Below are positions 1-7,225 of a DNA stretch of 10,026 nucleotides, one piece after another. The stretch lies in NCBI GenBank assembly GCA_020425915.1, contig JAGQQZ010000150.1:1-10026 (forward strand). Direction: 5' to 3'. This DNA comes from Planctomycetota bacterium. GTDB taxonomy: Bacteria > Planctomycetota > UBA1135 > UBA2386. The notes beneath the pieces are model-generated. The model had not been told where the DNA came from, made no database searches, and saw only the letters and a program-made list of their open reading frames with translations. The position numbers and the translations under genes are program-made. Positions within the stretch are counted from its first letter, which is position 1; each line of letters begins with the position of its first letter.

Positions 1-30
1 CGCATCACAACGCACTCTCGAACCAATCCC

Positions 31-1005
31 ATGAAGGCTCTCAGCATCCTCACCAGCGCCGCGCTCCTCGCTGGCTCCGCATTCGCCCAGGGCGGTCACC
101 CGACCCCCGGCAGCATGCTCGTGTTCCCCGTGCACCGCTCCGGTGTCTCGATGTTCACGGTCCTCTGCGTGACCAACACCAACACGACCCCGGCGACCCC
201 GACCAGCTTCGGTGGCAGCATCAACGCGCACTTCGAGTACGTGAACGTCACGCCGAACCCGGCCAACGCGTTCATGCCGCTCGGCTGCACGGTCTTCGAT
301 CGCATCGAGTTCCTGACGCCTGCGGACACGCTCTGCGTCCTGACCTCGTGCCACAACGCAGCTGCTCCGGGCGGCCAAGAGGGCTACGTCGTCGTGACGG
401 CGGAGGACCCGAACCAGTTCGACACGCCGGCCCCGGGCCACAACTTCCTCGTCGGTAGCGAGATGGTCGTCAACGGCGCCGGCACGGTCTACGCGATCAA
501 CGCGTTGGCCTACGACGGCTACGTCCGCGATCTGGACGGCTCGATCAGCTCGGCCGGCCAGGACGTGCTCATCATCGACAGCTACGTCGCTCTCGCTGGC
601 TCGCAGCTCACGCTGATCAACGGCGAAGGCGGTGCGCTGGACAAGAACGACGTCTACTTCAGCGTCTACAACGACAACGAGCGCGCCCTTTCGGCCACGC
701 TCCGCTTCAACTGCTGGTTCGACCAGCCGCTGACCGCGATCAGCCCGTTGTTCGCCGAGTCGTTCCTGGCGAGCCTGCCGAACGATCCGGCCGAGCTCGA
801 CATCAACTGCGATGGCCTCGGCGACCTCGAGACCGGTTGGGCGACGATCCAGTCGCGCGGTGTCTTCAAGCCGGGTGGCCAGCAGATCTCGCAGGACGGC
901 ACGATCCTCGGTGCGATCACCGCCGGTGGCGCGTCGAGCATCGACGGCGGCCGCCTGCTGTGGGCGACGACCGACCTGCAGCCGCTCGTGCTCCTGCAGC
1001 GCTGA
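31..1005 (+). CDS. Secreted six-cysteine protein of unknown function
   Basis: I do not recognise a named family. The 324-residue product begins with a clear Sec signal peptide: Lys2, a hydrophobic stretch at about residues 3-16, and an AFA|Q cleavage site after Ala19. The mature part is rich in Asn, Thr, Gly and Ala, has no further membrane helix, and looks like a beta-rich extracellular protein. It has six cysteines (46, 86, 102, 107, 228, 260), an even number that could form three disulfides. Residues 257-268 read DINCDGLGDLET, close to an EF-hand or dockerin-type calcium loop (D257, N259, D261, G262, D265) but with Thr at the last ligand position. The start is the first ATG before the signal peptide. 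Only 30 bases precede it, with no Shine-Dalgarno, so the promoter lies outside the window. It is convergent with the kinase. Similar proteins occur, as I recall, in Planctomycetota. That the gene is real and exported is secure; its function is unknown. Confidence 0.9.
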   Translation: MKALSILTSAALLAGSAFAQGGHPTPGSMLVFPVHRSGVSMFTVLCVTNTNTTPATPTSFGGSINAHFEYVNVTPNPANAFMPLGCTVFDRIEFLTPADTLCVLTSCHNAAAPGGQEGYVVVTAEDPNQFDTPAPGHNFLVGSEMVVNGAGTVYAINALAYDGYVRDLDGSISSAGQDVLIIDSYVALAGSQLTLINGEGGALDKNDVYFSVYNDNERALSATLRFNCWFDQPLTAISPLFAESFLASLPNDPAELDINCDGLGDLETGWATIQSRGVFKPGGQQISQDGTILGAITAGGASSIDGGRLLWATTDLQPLVLLQR

Positions 1006-1035
1006 TCGAACGGTTCCGACCGCAAGATGCGGCAA

Positions 1036-1069
1036 CGAGGTCGGGTGAGCTTCGGCTCGCTCGGCCTCG
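1036..1069 (+). terminator. 15-bp UUCG hairpin between convergent genes
   Basis: The left arm 1036-1050 pairs with the right arm 1055-1069 over 15 positions around a TTCG loop at 1051-1054. Twelve pairs are Watson-Crick. The other three are G-U wobbles (1046/1059, 1044/1061, 1041/1064), which stay paired in plus-strand RNA but become A-C mismatches in minus-strand RNA. The structure therefore favours the transcript of the secreted protein, whose stop is 31 bases upstream. No run of U follows, so it may stabilise the mRNA 3' end or act as a U-less or factor-assisted terminator. The pairing is seen directly; the termination role is inferred. Confidence 0.6.
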
Positions 1070-1087
1070 CTGCGTGTACGCGCGGCG

Positions 1088-2047
1088 TCAGATGCGGGTC
1101 AGCGCGAGTTCGGTCATGCGAGCGGAGTAGCCGTGCCGCTTGAAGTGTCCCGCCGGGGCCCACCCGTCGAGGAAGCGGACGAAGTCGGCCCAGGCGATCG
1201 GGTAGAGCGCACGCCACTCGGCCTCGAGCTCCGCGCGATCGAGCTCGGGGCGTCGCGCCTCGAGGGCCGAGCCCAAACTCACGAAGTAGCGGTCGAGCGC
1301 GGCGTCGGCGAACGACTCGAGCTCCTCGGATTCGAGACAGCTGCTCAGGAAGTACGCGACGTCCTGGACCCCGCAGCCACCGCCGACGTACTGGAAGTCG
1401 ACGGCGGCGACCGAACCGTCCGACGCGAAGCAGAAGTTCGCGACCTTCGCGTCGCCGTGGACGATCGTGCGGTACTTCGCCCCGCGGAGCGCCGCGTCGA
1501 GTCGCGGAGCCGCATCCCGCAGCCGCGCCTCGGACATCGCCGCGAGTTCGTCCGGACGTGTGTCGAGGTGCCAGTACGTACCGGCCGGCCACAGTCCCGT
1601 CGGATCGACGCCGACGAACGACGCGTGCAGTTCCGCGAGCCAGTCGAGACAGGGGCCGAGTTCGTCGGCCGACAGCTCGTCCCGACGGCCGGTGAATCCG
1701 GCAGCGTCGAGGTCCTCGAGGACGAGGACTCGTTCGACGCCATCGCTCGACTGTCCGAAGCACCGCGGCGTGCGCGCGGTGCAACGTCGCGACCAGCGCT
1801 CGTACCAACACGACTCGACCGTGTACGACCGCAGCTTGCGCTGGTGCGACCGGGACGTGTTCCAACCGCGCGGGTGACCCGCGGATGCAGAGCTCGGCGG
1901 CGCGACACGTTTGACGACGACGGTGTCCACGTCCGCACCCGACAGCGTGTATCGAACGATCTCGCCGTATCCGCTCCACAACGACTGCAGTCGTTCGTCG
2001 GGAACGGCCGCATCGGCGCCGACGAGCCTCGCGATCGGTGTGGACAT
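1088..2047 (-). CDS. EcKinase/APH-like small-molecule phosphotransferase
   Basis: This 319-residue protein has the layout of the aminoglycoside phosphotransferase/choline kinase fold, closest to the ecdysteroid-kinase-like (CHK, DUF1679) branch. Lys46 in VVVKRV is the probable ATP-binding lysine. VLVLEDLDAAGF (107-118) fits the hinge region. HGDAKVAN (197-204) is the Brenner-type catalytic loop with Asp199 as base and Asn204 as metal ligand. VDFQY (216-220) supplies the second metal-binding Asp217. The segment GWNTSRSHQRKLRSY (61-75) is typical of the branch. All catalytic residues are present, so the enzyme should be active, probably transferring phosphate from ATP to a hydroxyl of a small molecule. 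The substrate cannot be read from sequence. The start ATG at 2047 was chosen because the frame further upstream (to 2335) translates to low-complexity arginine-rich sequence antisense to the lipoprotein gene. There is no Shine-Dalgarno; instead an inverted repeat abuts the start. Nothing nearby indicates a pathway. Confidence 0.87.
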   Translation of the reverse strand: MSTPIARLVGADAAVPDERLQSLWSGYGEIVRYTLSGADVDTVVVKRVAPPSSASAGHPRGWNTSRSHQRKLRSYTVESCWYERWSRRCTARTPRCFGQSSDGVERVLVLEDLDAAGFTGRRDELSADELGPCLDWLAELHASFVGVDPTGLWPAGTYWHLDTRPDELAAMSEARLRDAAPRLDAALRGAKYRTIVHGDAKVANFCFASDGSVAAVDFQYVGGGCGVQDVAYFLSSCLESEELESFADAALDRYFVSLGSALEARRPELDRAELEAEWRALYPIAWADFVRFLDGWAPAGHFKRHGYSARMTELALTRI

Positions 2048-2049
2048 GA

Positions 2050-2079
2050 CCCGATTGGAATCGGGAACGAGACCCGATT
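2050..2079 (-). promoter_or_regulatory. Inverted and repeated CCCGATT elements at the kinase start
   Basis: CCCGATT (2050-2056) and AATCGGG (2059-2065) form a perfect 7-bp palindrome with a 2-base centre. A second CCCGATT (2073-2079) could pair instead with 2059-2065 across a 7-base loop. The block begins 2 bases upstream of the kinase ATG (2045-2047), where a ribosome binding site would normally sit. It could be a repressor operator or two alternative leader hairpins controlling initiation. The repeats are seen directly; the role is inferred. Confidence 0.4.
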
Positions 2080-2102
2080 CGAGTGGCGACACGGGCTCAC
2101 GC

Positions 2103-2131
2103 GTTACACGCGAACGACGAATCGCTAGACT
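2103..2131 (+). promoter_or_regulatory. Candidate sigma70-type promoter for the lipoprotein gene
   Basis: GTTACA (2103-2108, 4 of 6 to TTGACA) and TAGACT (2126-2131, 4 of 6 to TATAAT) are separated by 17 bases in the kinase/lipoprotein divergent region. Transcription would start near 2138 and leave a leader of about 65 bases. A 5-bp inverted repeat, CGCGT-TAC-ACGCG (2100-2112), overlaps the -35 box and could be an operator. This is a consensus match only; the phylum's promoters may deviate. Confidence 0.3.
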
Positions 2132-2203
2132 ACTCCGTGGCTTCGTCCGGCCTCGCCCCCGCCTGTCGACCGCACGCTGTTTCCCCTGACCCCTGACAGC
2201 CTC

Positions 2204-5200
2204 ATGCGTCGAGAGTCCCTCCTCGTCCGCGGGCAATCCGTTGCCTGCGTCTCGTTCCTCGCGATCGTCGTGGCGGCTTGTAGCGGAGGATCGACCCCCA
2301 CCGGGTCCATCCTGGACGGGCCCGCGGGCGAGCAATCACCGAACAACTCCGGCGATGCCGAGTTGGTCTCGGTCTCGTACGGCCGACTCGTCGACGTCTA
2401 CGGTCTGTCGGGAGCCGACGACGAGAACGTCCTGACGCTCTACCGCTCGGACGTCGTCATCGGATTGGAGATCGCGGACCAACGGGAGTCGGGGTCCGAC
2501 CTCAGCGACGCGGAAGTGAGCTACGACTTCCTCGCCAACGATCCTTTGACGCTGTCGTCCCGCCTGCTGATCCCGCGCCGGATCGGTTCGGAGGAGTTCG
2601 ATCGGCTGTTCGACGAACTCGACGACCGGCTGCGCAACGTGACGGCGGCGAAGTTCGGGCAGGACGTCACGACCCGACCGTTCTCGGTCGTCCCGCGCAA
2701 CGCGGCGTTCGTGCTCGAGTTCTCGCAGGCGCTCGAACTGACCGACGAGTTCTTCGTCGCGAAGGACGACAACGGCGTCGTCCAAGCGCGACGGAACACC
2801 GAAGCGGTTCAGCTCCTGCGGATCGACTCCGATCCGAACGACGCCGAGCACGTCGGCGACTTCCGACCGATCGCGACGCGGATCATCGTGCGCGGGAACA
2901 AGATCGTGCTCGACCCGGTGTTCCTCGGTGTCGAGGGCACGCGCTACGGCACGCAGAACAACGCCGCCGGCCTGCCGGCATCGCTCGACCAGTATCAGGC
3001 GAACCTCCGACTGGCGATCGCGCTCGAGGGTCCGTTGGCCATGCCGGGAGTCCACATCGGTGACGACGCGGTGTTCCGCGGCAGGAACAACGACGGCTTC
3101 GACTCGATCATCCGCGACTTCCGCTCGGGGAATCCGCTCGACGAATCCGTGACGATGGCGCGCGGGTTCCTGCGCGACCTCGAGCCACCGCGCCTGGTCG
3201 GCTCGATCCCGTTCCGGCTCCGCGCCGTCGAGACCACGAGCGCGGACGTGCAGACCCTGACGATCTACAAGGCCGGACGCCGACACGGCATCGATCGAGG
3301 CGACATCCTCCGCATCATCGACCCGAAGACGGGAAGCCCGATCGACACCGAGGTCGTCGACGAACCCACGGAGGACGCCGAGGATCCTGGCGTGCAGCAC
3401 GTCCTCGTCCCGGTCCGGCGCGTCGACGCACTGAACCAACTCGATCCTCGCTCGCGCCCGGACTTCCCGTCCGATCCCGAGTCACCCGCGGGCGAGAACT
3501 ACCTGCGTCGCGAGGCGCCGGTGGCCGTGCTGATCGCCGAGTTCACGCTGCAGCGCCGGGACTCGGATTCGCTGCAGATCGTGCCGGTCGACGATCCGGC
3601 GAACTTCGTCATCTTCAGCCCGACGCCGTTCGCGCAGGTCGCGGGTTACGACCCGTTCCCCGGCGAGCCGAGCCCGCCGAACGCCAACATCTCGCCGTTC
3701 GCCAGCGTCGTCGTGCAGTTCAGCAAGCCGATCGACTTCGAGACCGTGAAGCCGCTCGACACGATGTTCTTCGCGACTCGCGAGGTCATCGGGGCCGACG
3801 CGGAGCTCGCGTTCCGGGACGACTACCAGCTCACCGCGAACCAGTTCAACGCCCACAAGTTCGTCACGCCACACCTCGTACACGCGCGCGCCTTCGACGA
3901 GGACGGTTCCCAGGCGTCGGTCCGCTTGCAGCCGGCGATGGGGTTCTATCTCGACGAGGACATGCGGCGCGACCCGATGGAGAGCCTCGCCGACGAGTAC
4001 CCCGAGATCGGCGAGTTCGCGACGACGCGATATCCGTACTTCCTGCACATCGTCGGCGGACTCCAAGGCGTTCGCGACCTGGCGGGGAACCCGCTCGACT
4101 TCCAATCCGTGACCGGCGAGGAACACCTCACGGTCCCGTTCTTCCTCGACGGCCGCAAGCGTGAGGACTTCTCGGCGACGCCGTTCTTCGAGGACAACCT
4201 CGCGGTCAGCATCGTGCGCCGGTTCGCGAACGCCGACGAGGACGAACAGCCTTCGCAGTTCCGCGCTTCGGAGAACGACGAGTACGAGTTCCCGATGCCC
4301 GACGTGTTCGGGTCGGTGTCGATCTCCGCCGACGGCAAGTTGTCGTCGCGCCCGTTCACACGGATCACGAAGGTCGTCGACGACATCAACCAGCCACCGG
4401 TGCCCGACCAGGCTTCGCTACTGCGACACTGTCCGCTGAACATGGTCGCGGACCAGACCGCCGGACGTCCGTTCGGTGCCGGCATCCAGAACCCGCTGAA
4501 CCCGTACGGCTGCCGCCTGCAGACCGTGTGGCGCGAGATCGACTTCGGCCTCTCGCGACAGGATCCGTTCGACTTCAACCTCGACGTCGAGCGCCTGTAC
4601 TGGGCGCCACTGACGACCGAGGCCGTGTACTACGACATCTTCGACGCCGTCAGCCTGTTCCTCGGTCACTCCGAGTTCCGCCCGGAACCGTGTACGGTCG
4701 GTGGCTTCAGCCAGTTGACCGACTCGGGCCTGATCCGGCGCTTCGCGGACAACTACGCCCGCAACAAGCTGCCCGAGGGAAGCGGTCAGACGATCGAGTA
4801 CCAACCCGCCCCGCACCCCGCCTACGTCGACCGACAGCTGACGATCAACCCGGCGGAGGCCGTGCTCGAACCCAACGGCATCAACCGGTTCCTGCCGCTG
4901 CCGAAGTTCGACGCACCCTACTTCGTGTGGCGTGACGAGACCGAATCGGTGCAAGGCGGTTCGACGAACTACGGGATGGACACGGTCTCGCAGGGCGCAG
5001 CCTACGACCCGTACATCCTGTCACCGTTCCGCAACGGTCGCATTCGACCCCAGCGGCGCGCGGACAGCGGCGCGGTGGTGCGCAACGAGTCGTTCTGGGA
5101 CAACCGCGGGAACGTGCTCCAACCCGGCGCCGCGAGCGATGCGTTCACCGACGGCCTGCTCGGCTCGATCGCGCTCCCGTTGCTCGCCGACTTCCAGTCG

Positions 5201-6055
5201 GCCTGTGACTCGCCCGACCTGCCCGAGGAGTTCGGGTTCGTCGCCAACGGCTTCAACGGCTGGCAGATCTCGCTGACGGTCGTCGCATGGCCGCAACCGA
5301 ACTTCCGATCGTTCTCGGGTGGCATCCCCGCGATCTGCGTGAACGAGAACAACGATCGTTGGGTCATGGCCGCGGGCCAACCGGCCGGCGGTGGGATCGG
5401 CATGACGCCGTGGGGCGACAACAGCCTGTACTGGACGATGGCGGACTTCCTCAAGCGCCAGAGCGTGGCGACGAGCGGATTCGTCGACATCGTCGACCCA
5501 CACCGGAAACCCACCGAGGACGACCCACGCCTCGGCCCGTTCTTCGGCGGCAACGGCATGCCGAACGGCTACACGCTCGCGTTCGACTGGAACATCGAAC
5601 CGTCCGAGCAGCCGGGCGGTGCGAGCGTGTTCGCCGAGTTCCGTGGCGCGAGCCGTGTGGTCGAGCGGGAGATCCTCGGGGAGGCGTGGCCCCCGTACGC
5701 GCTCGGCAATTCCGCGCGCATGAACGGGCGACCCAACGAGGCGTTCGCGCTCAATCCCTACGTCGCCGGCGATGCGCACATCAAGAAGTACGACCGCCGC
5801 CTGATGTTCGGCACGTCGCGCCACTACTGGTCGCACTTCTACAACGAGCACGTCACCGACTACACCGACGAGGTCGAAGACCTCGTCGATCCGGAGTTCC
5901 TCGACCGCTTCCACGGCAACTCGGCGGGCGACGACTTCGAGGTGCACGATCTCCGATACTTCAACTGGCGCTTCGTGATGTCCTCGACGCCCGTCGTCGC
6001 CCCGGCGATCGATTCGTTCGCGATCAGCTACCGGTTCGAGCGTTCGCCGAACTGA
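2204..6055 (+). CDS. Giant lipoprotein with Ig-like (Big_5-like) module
   Basis: The 1283-residue protein starts with a type II signal peptide: Arg2-Arg3, a hydrophobic core at about 12-25, and lipobox VAAC with lipidation expected on Cys26. Ser27-Gly28 follow and lack the Asp+2 retention signal, so outer-membrane or surface placement is plausible. A Ser/Gly/Pro/Asn-rich linker runs to about residue 50. Residues 160-180 (SVVPRNAAFVLEFSQALEL) and especially 489-525 (ISPFASVVVQFSKPIDFETV) resemble the first strands of bacterial Ig-like Big_5 domains. GVRDLAGNPLDF near 620-632 matches the typical end of such a module. From about 640 onward I recognise no domain; it is rich in aromatic residues and Asp/Asn/Pro. 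No catalytic motif or membrane helix is visible. The ATG at 2204 is preceded by a tandem CCCCTGA (2183-2196) and no Shine-Dalgarno. It could be a cell-surface structural or adhesion protein, but function is unknown. It stands alone, divergent from the kinase and convergent with the operon at 6062. Confidence 0.92.
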   Translation: MRRESLLVRGQSVACVSFLAIVVAACSGGSTPTGSILDGPAGEQSPNNSGDAELVSVSYGRLVDVYGLSGADDENVLTLYRSDVVIGLEIADQRESGSDLSDAEVSYDFLANDPLTLSSRLLIPRRIGSEEFDRLFDELDDRLRNVTAAKFGQDVTTRPFSVVPRNAAFVLEFSQALELTDEFFVAKDDNGVVQARRNTEAVQLLRIDSDPNDAEHVGDFRPIATRIIVRGNKIVLDPVFLGVEGTRYGTQNNAAGLPASLDQYQANLRLAIALEGPLAMPGVHIGDDAVFRGRNNDGFDSIIRDFRSGNPLDESVTMARGFLRDLEPPRLVGSIPFRLRAVETTSADVQTLTIYKAGRRHGIDRGDILRIIDPKTGSPIDTEVVDEPTEDAEDPGVQHVLVPVRRVDALNQLDPRSRPDFPSDPESPAGENYLRREAPVAVLIAEFTLQRRDSDSLQIVPVDDPANFVIFSPTPFAQVAGYDPFPGEPSPPNANISPFASVVVQFSKPIDFETVKPLDTMFFATREVIGADAELAFRDDYQLTANQFNAHKFVTPHLVHARAFDEDGSQASVRLQPAMGFYLDEDMRRDPMESLADEYPEIGEFATTRYPYFLHIVGGLQGVRDLAGNPLDFQSVTGEEHLTVPFFLDGRKREDFSATPFFEDNLAVSIVRRFANADEDEQPSQFRASENDEYEFPMPDVFGSVSISADGKLSSRPFTRITKVVDDINQPPVPDQASLLRHCPLNMVADQTAGRPFGAGIQNPLNPYGCRLQTVWREIDFGLSRQDPFDFNLDVERLYWAPLTTEAVYYDIFDAVSLFLGHSEFRPEPCTVGGFSQLTDSGLIRRFADNYARNKLPEGSGQTIEYQPAPHPAYVDRQLTINPAEAVLEPNGINRFLPLPKFDAPYFVWRDETESVQGGSTNYGMDTVSQGAAYDPYILSPFRNGRIRPQRRADSGAVVRNESFWDNRGNVLQPGAASDAFTDGLLGSIALPLLADFQSACDSPDLPEEFGFVANGFNGWQISLTVVAWPQPNFRSFSGGIPAICVNENNDRWVMAAGQPAGGGIGMTPWGDNSLYWTMADFLKRQSVATSGFVDIVDPHRKPTEDDPRLGPFFGGNGMPNGYTLAFDWNIEPSEQPGGASVFAEFRGASRVVEREILGEAWPPYALGNSARMNGRPNEAFALNPYVAGDAHIKKYDRRLMFGTSRHYWSHFYNEHVTDYTDEVEDLVDPEFLDRFHGNSAGDDFEVHDLRYFNWRFVMSSTPVVAPAIDSFAISYRFERSPN

Positions 6056-6061
6056 TCGATC

Positions 6062-7225
6062 TCAACGCGAGCAGAACCCGTCGTAGTCGACGTAGCCCGG
6101 GAACTCGACTCCGTCAGCGCAGTACGCGCAGTCGGGATCGGGCTCGAGCCGCAGCTCGGTGAACCGTTGCTGCAGCGCGTCGTAGTGCAGCATCCGACCC
6201 ACCAGCGGATCGCCGATGCCGAGCAGGATCTTGATCGCCTCGACGGCTTCGAGCGTGCCGATCACACCCGGCAACACACCGAGCACCCCGGCCTCCGCAC
6301 ACGAGGGCGCGAGCGCGGCGGGCGGTGGCTCCGGGAACACGCACCGATAGCACGGGCCCCGGCGCTTCTCGTAGCTCGGCCAGAACACCGACACCTGCCC
6401 TTCGAAGCGGAAGATCGAACCGTGGACGTTCGGCAACCCGAGCTTCACGCACGCATCGTTGACGAGGTAGCGGGTCGCGAAGTTGTCGGTCCCGTCGACG
6501 ACGACGTCGTAGCCGTCGAACATCCACTCGACGTTGTTGCGATCGAGGCGCACGCCGTGCTGCTCGACCTGGACGAGTGGGTTGAGGTCGTGCAGCGTGC
6601 GGGCCGCGGACTGGACCTTCGCGGTTCCGACCCGGGAGTCGCCGTGCAGGATCTGGCGCTGCAGATTGGATCGGTCGACGACATCGTCGTCGACGATTCC
6701 GAGCGTGCCGACGCCCGCCGCGGCGAGATAGAGCGCAGCCGGTGAACCGAGTCCGCCGGCACCGACGAGCAGCACCTTGCTGTCGAGCAGCCGCAGTTGC
6801 CCCTCCTCGCCGACCTCCGGGATCGAGACGTGCCGCGCGAAGCGTTCGCGCGCGTCGTCCCCGAGCAGGTGCGGTGTCGACACCGGCAACTGCTCCTGCT
6901 TCCAACGATCGAAGCCCCCGGCGACGGAGCTGACGTGGTGGTAGCCGAGCGCGCGGAGCGATTCCGCCGCGAACAGGGACCGGACCCCGGTTGCGCAGAT
7001 CAGGTGCACCGGCTTCGACTTGTCGGGAATCGCCTCCTCGACGCGAAGCTCGAGGAAGCCACGCACGAGGTGCACCGCGCCGTCGGGCATGCCCTGCCGC
7101 ACCTCGTCGTGCTCGCGTACGTCGACGACGACGCCACCATCCTGTGCCGACGCGTGCGCCTCGCGCGGCGTGATCTGCGGGATCGTCTCGCGCAGTTCGT
7201 CGAGTCGTCTCTGGCGACCGGTCAT
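6062..7225 (-). CDS. Rhodanese-ThiF/MoeB fusion, E1-like adenylyltransferase and sulfurtransferase
   Basis: This 387-residue protein has two modules. Residues 18-115 are a rhodanese domain with active-site Cys77 in CATGVRS (CxxGxR loop), expected to carry a persulfide. Residues 128-387 are a ThiF/MoeB/HesA adenylation domain: nucleotide loop GAGGLGS (155-161), IVDDDVVDRSNLQRQ (177-191), Lys203, VVDGTDN (242-248), the CAEAGVLG loop with Cys309, and a zinc site from C292xxC295 and C366xxC369. Enzymes of this kind adenylate the C-terminal Gly-Gly of a ubiquitin-like sulfur carrier (ThiS, MoaD, CysO) and help convert it to a thiocarboxylate. All key residues are intact. Rhodanese is N-terminal here, the reverse of MoeZ and MOCS3. 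The ATG at 7225 overlaps the upstream TGA as ATGA with no good Shine-Dalgarno, implying coupled translation; the longer frame to 7324 only reads through the upstream gene out of phase. It is last in the operon, 6 bases from the lipoprotein stop. No carrier gene is present, so the partner is unknown. Confidence 0.95.
   Translation of the reverse strand: MTGRQRRLDELRETIPQITPREAHASAQDGGVVVDVREHDEVRQGMPDGAVHLVRGFLELRVEEAIPDKSKPVHLICATGVRSLFAAESLRALGYHHVSSVAGGFDRWKQEQLPVSTPHLLGDDARERFARHVSIPEVGEEGQLRLLDSKVLLVGAGGLGSPAALYLAAAGVGTLGIVDDDVVDRSNLQRQILHGDSRVGTAKVQSAARTLHDLNPLVQVEQHGVRLDRNNVEWMFDGYDVVVDGTDNFATRYLVNDACVKLGLPNVHGSIFRFEGQVSVFWPSYEKRRGPCYRCVFPEPPPAALAPSCAEAGVLGVLPGVIGTLEAVEAIKILLGIGDPLVGRMLHYDALQQRFTELRLEPDPDCAYCADGVEFPGYVDYDGFCSR

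Noticed and set aside
666..1979. Long minus-strand open frame of 437 codons
   Set aside because: It is arginine-rich low-complexity sequence overlapping both the secreted protein and the kinase in another frame; a high-GC shadow.
1133..2128. Plus-strand open frame of 331 codons
   Set aside because: It lies antisense to the well-supported kinase and shows no domain; a shadow of that gene's codon bias.
2183..2196. Tandem CCCCTGA repeat before the lipoprotein ATG
   Set aside because: Only two 7-base copies with no similarity to a ribosome site; too short to claim a role.
6038..6068. Possible shared terminator hairpin at the convergent stops
   Set aside because: Only a 5-bp GCGTT/AACGC stem with a loop of more than 20 bases can be formed; too weak.
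5287..6162. Plus-strand open frame of 291 codons spanning the lipoprotein end
   Set aside because: It is an arginine-rich alternative frame of the lipoprotein gene.
6674..6694. Perfect 9-bp inverted repeat with a 3-base centre
   Set aside because: It encodes the conserved VDDDVVD of the ThiF nucleotide site; GTC and GAC codons for this peptide are palindromic by nature.
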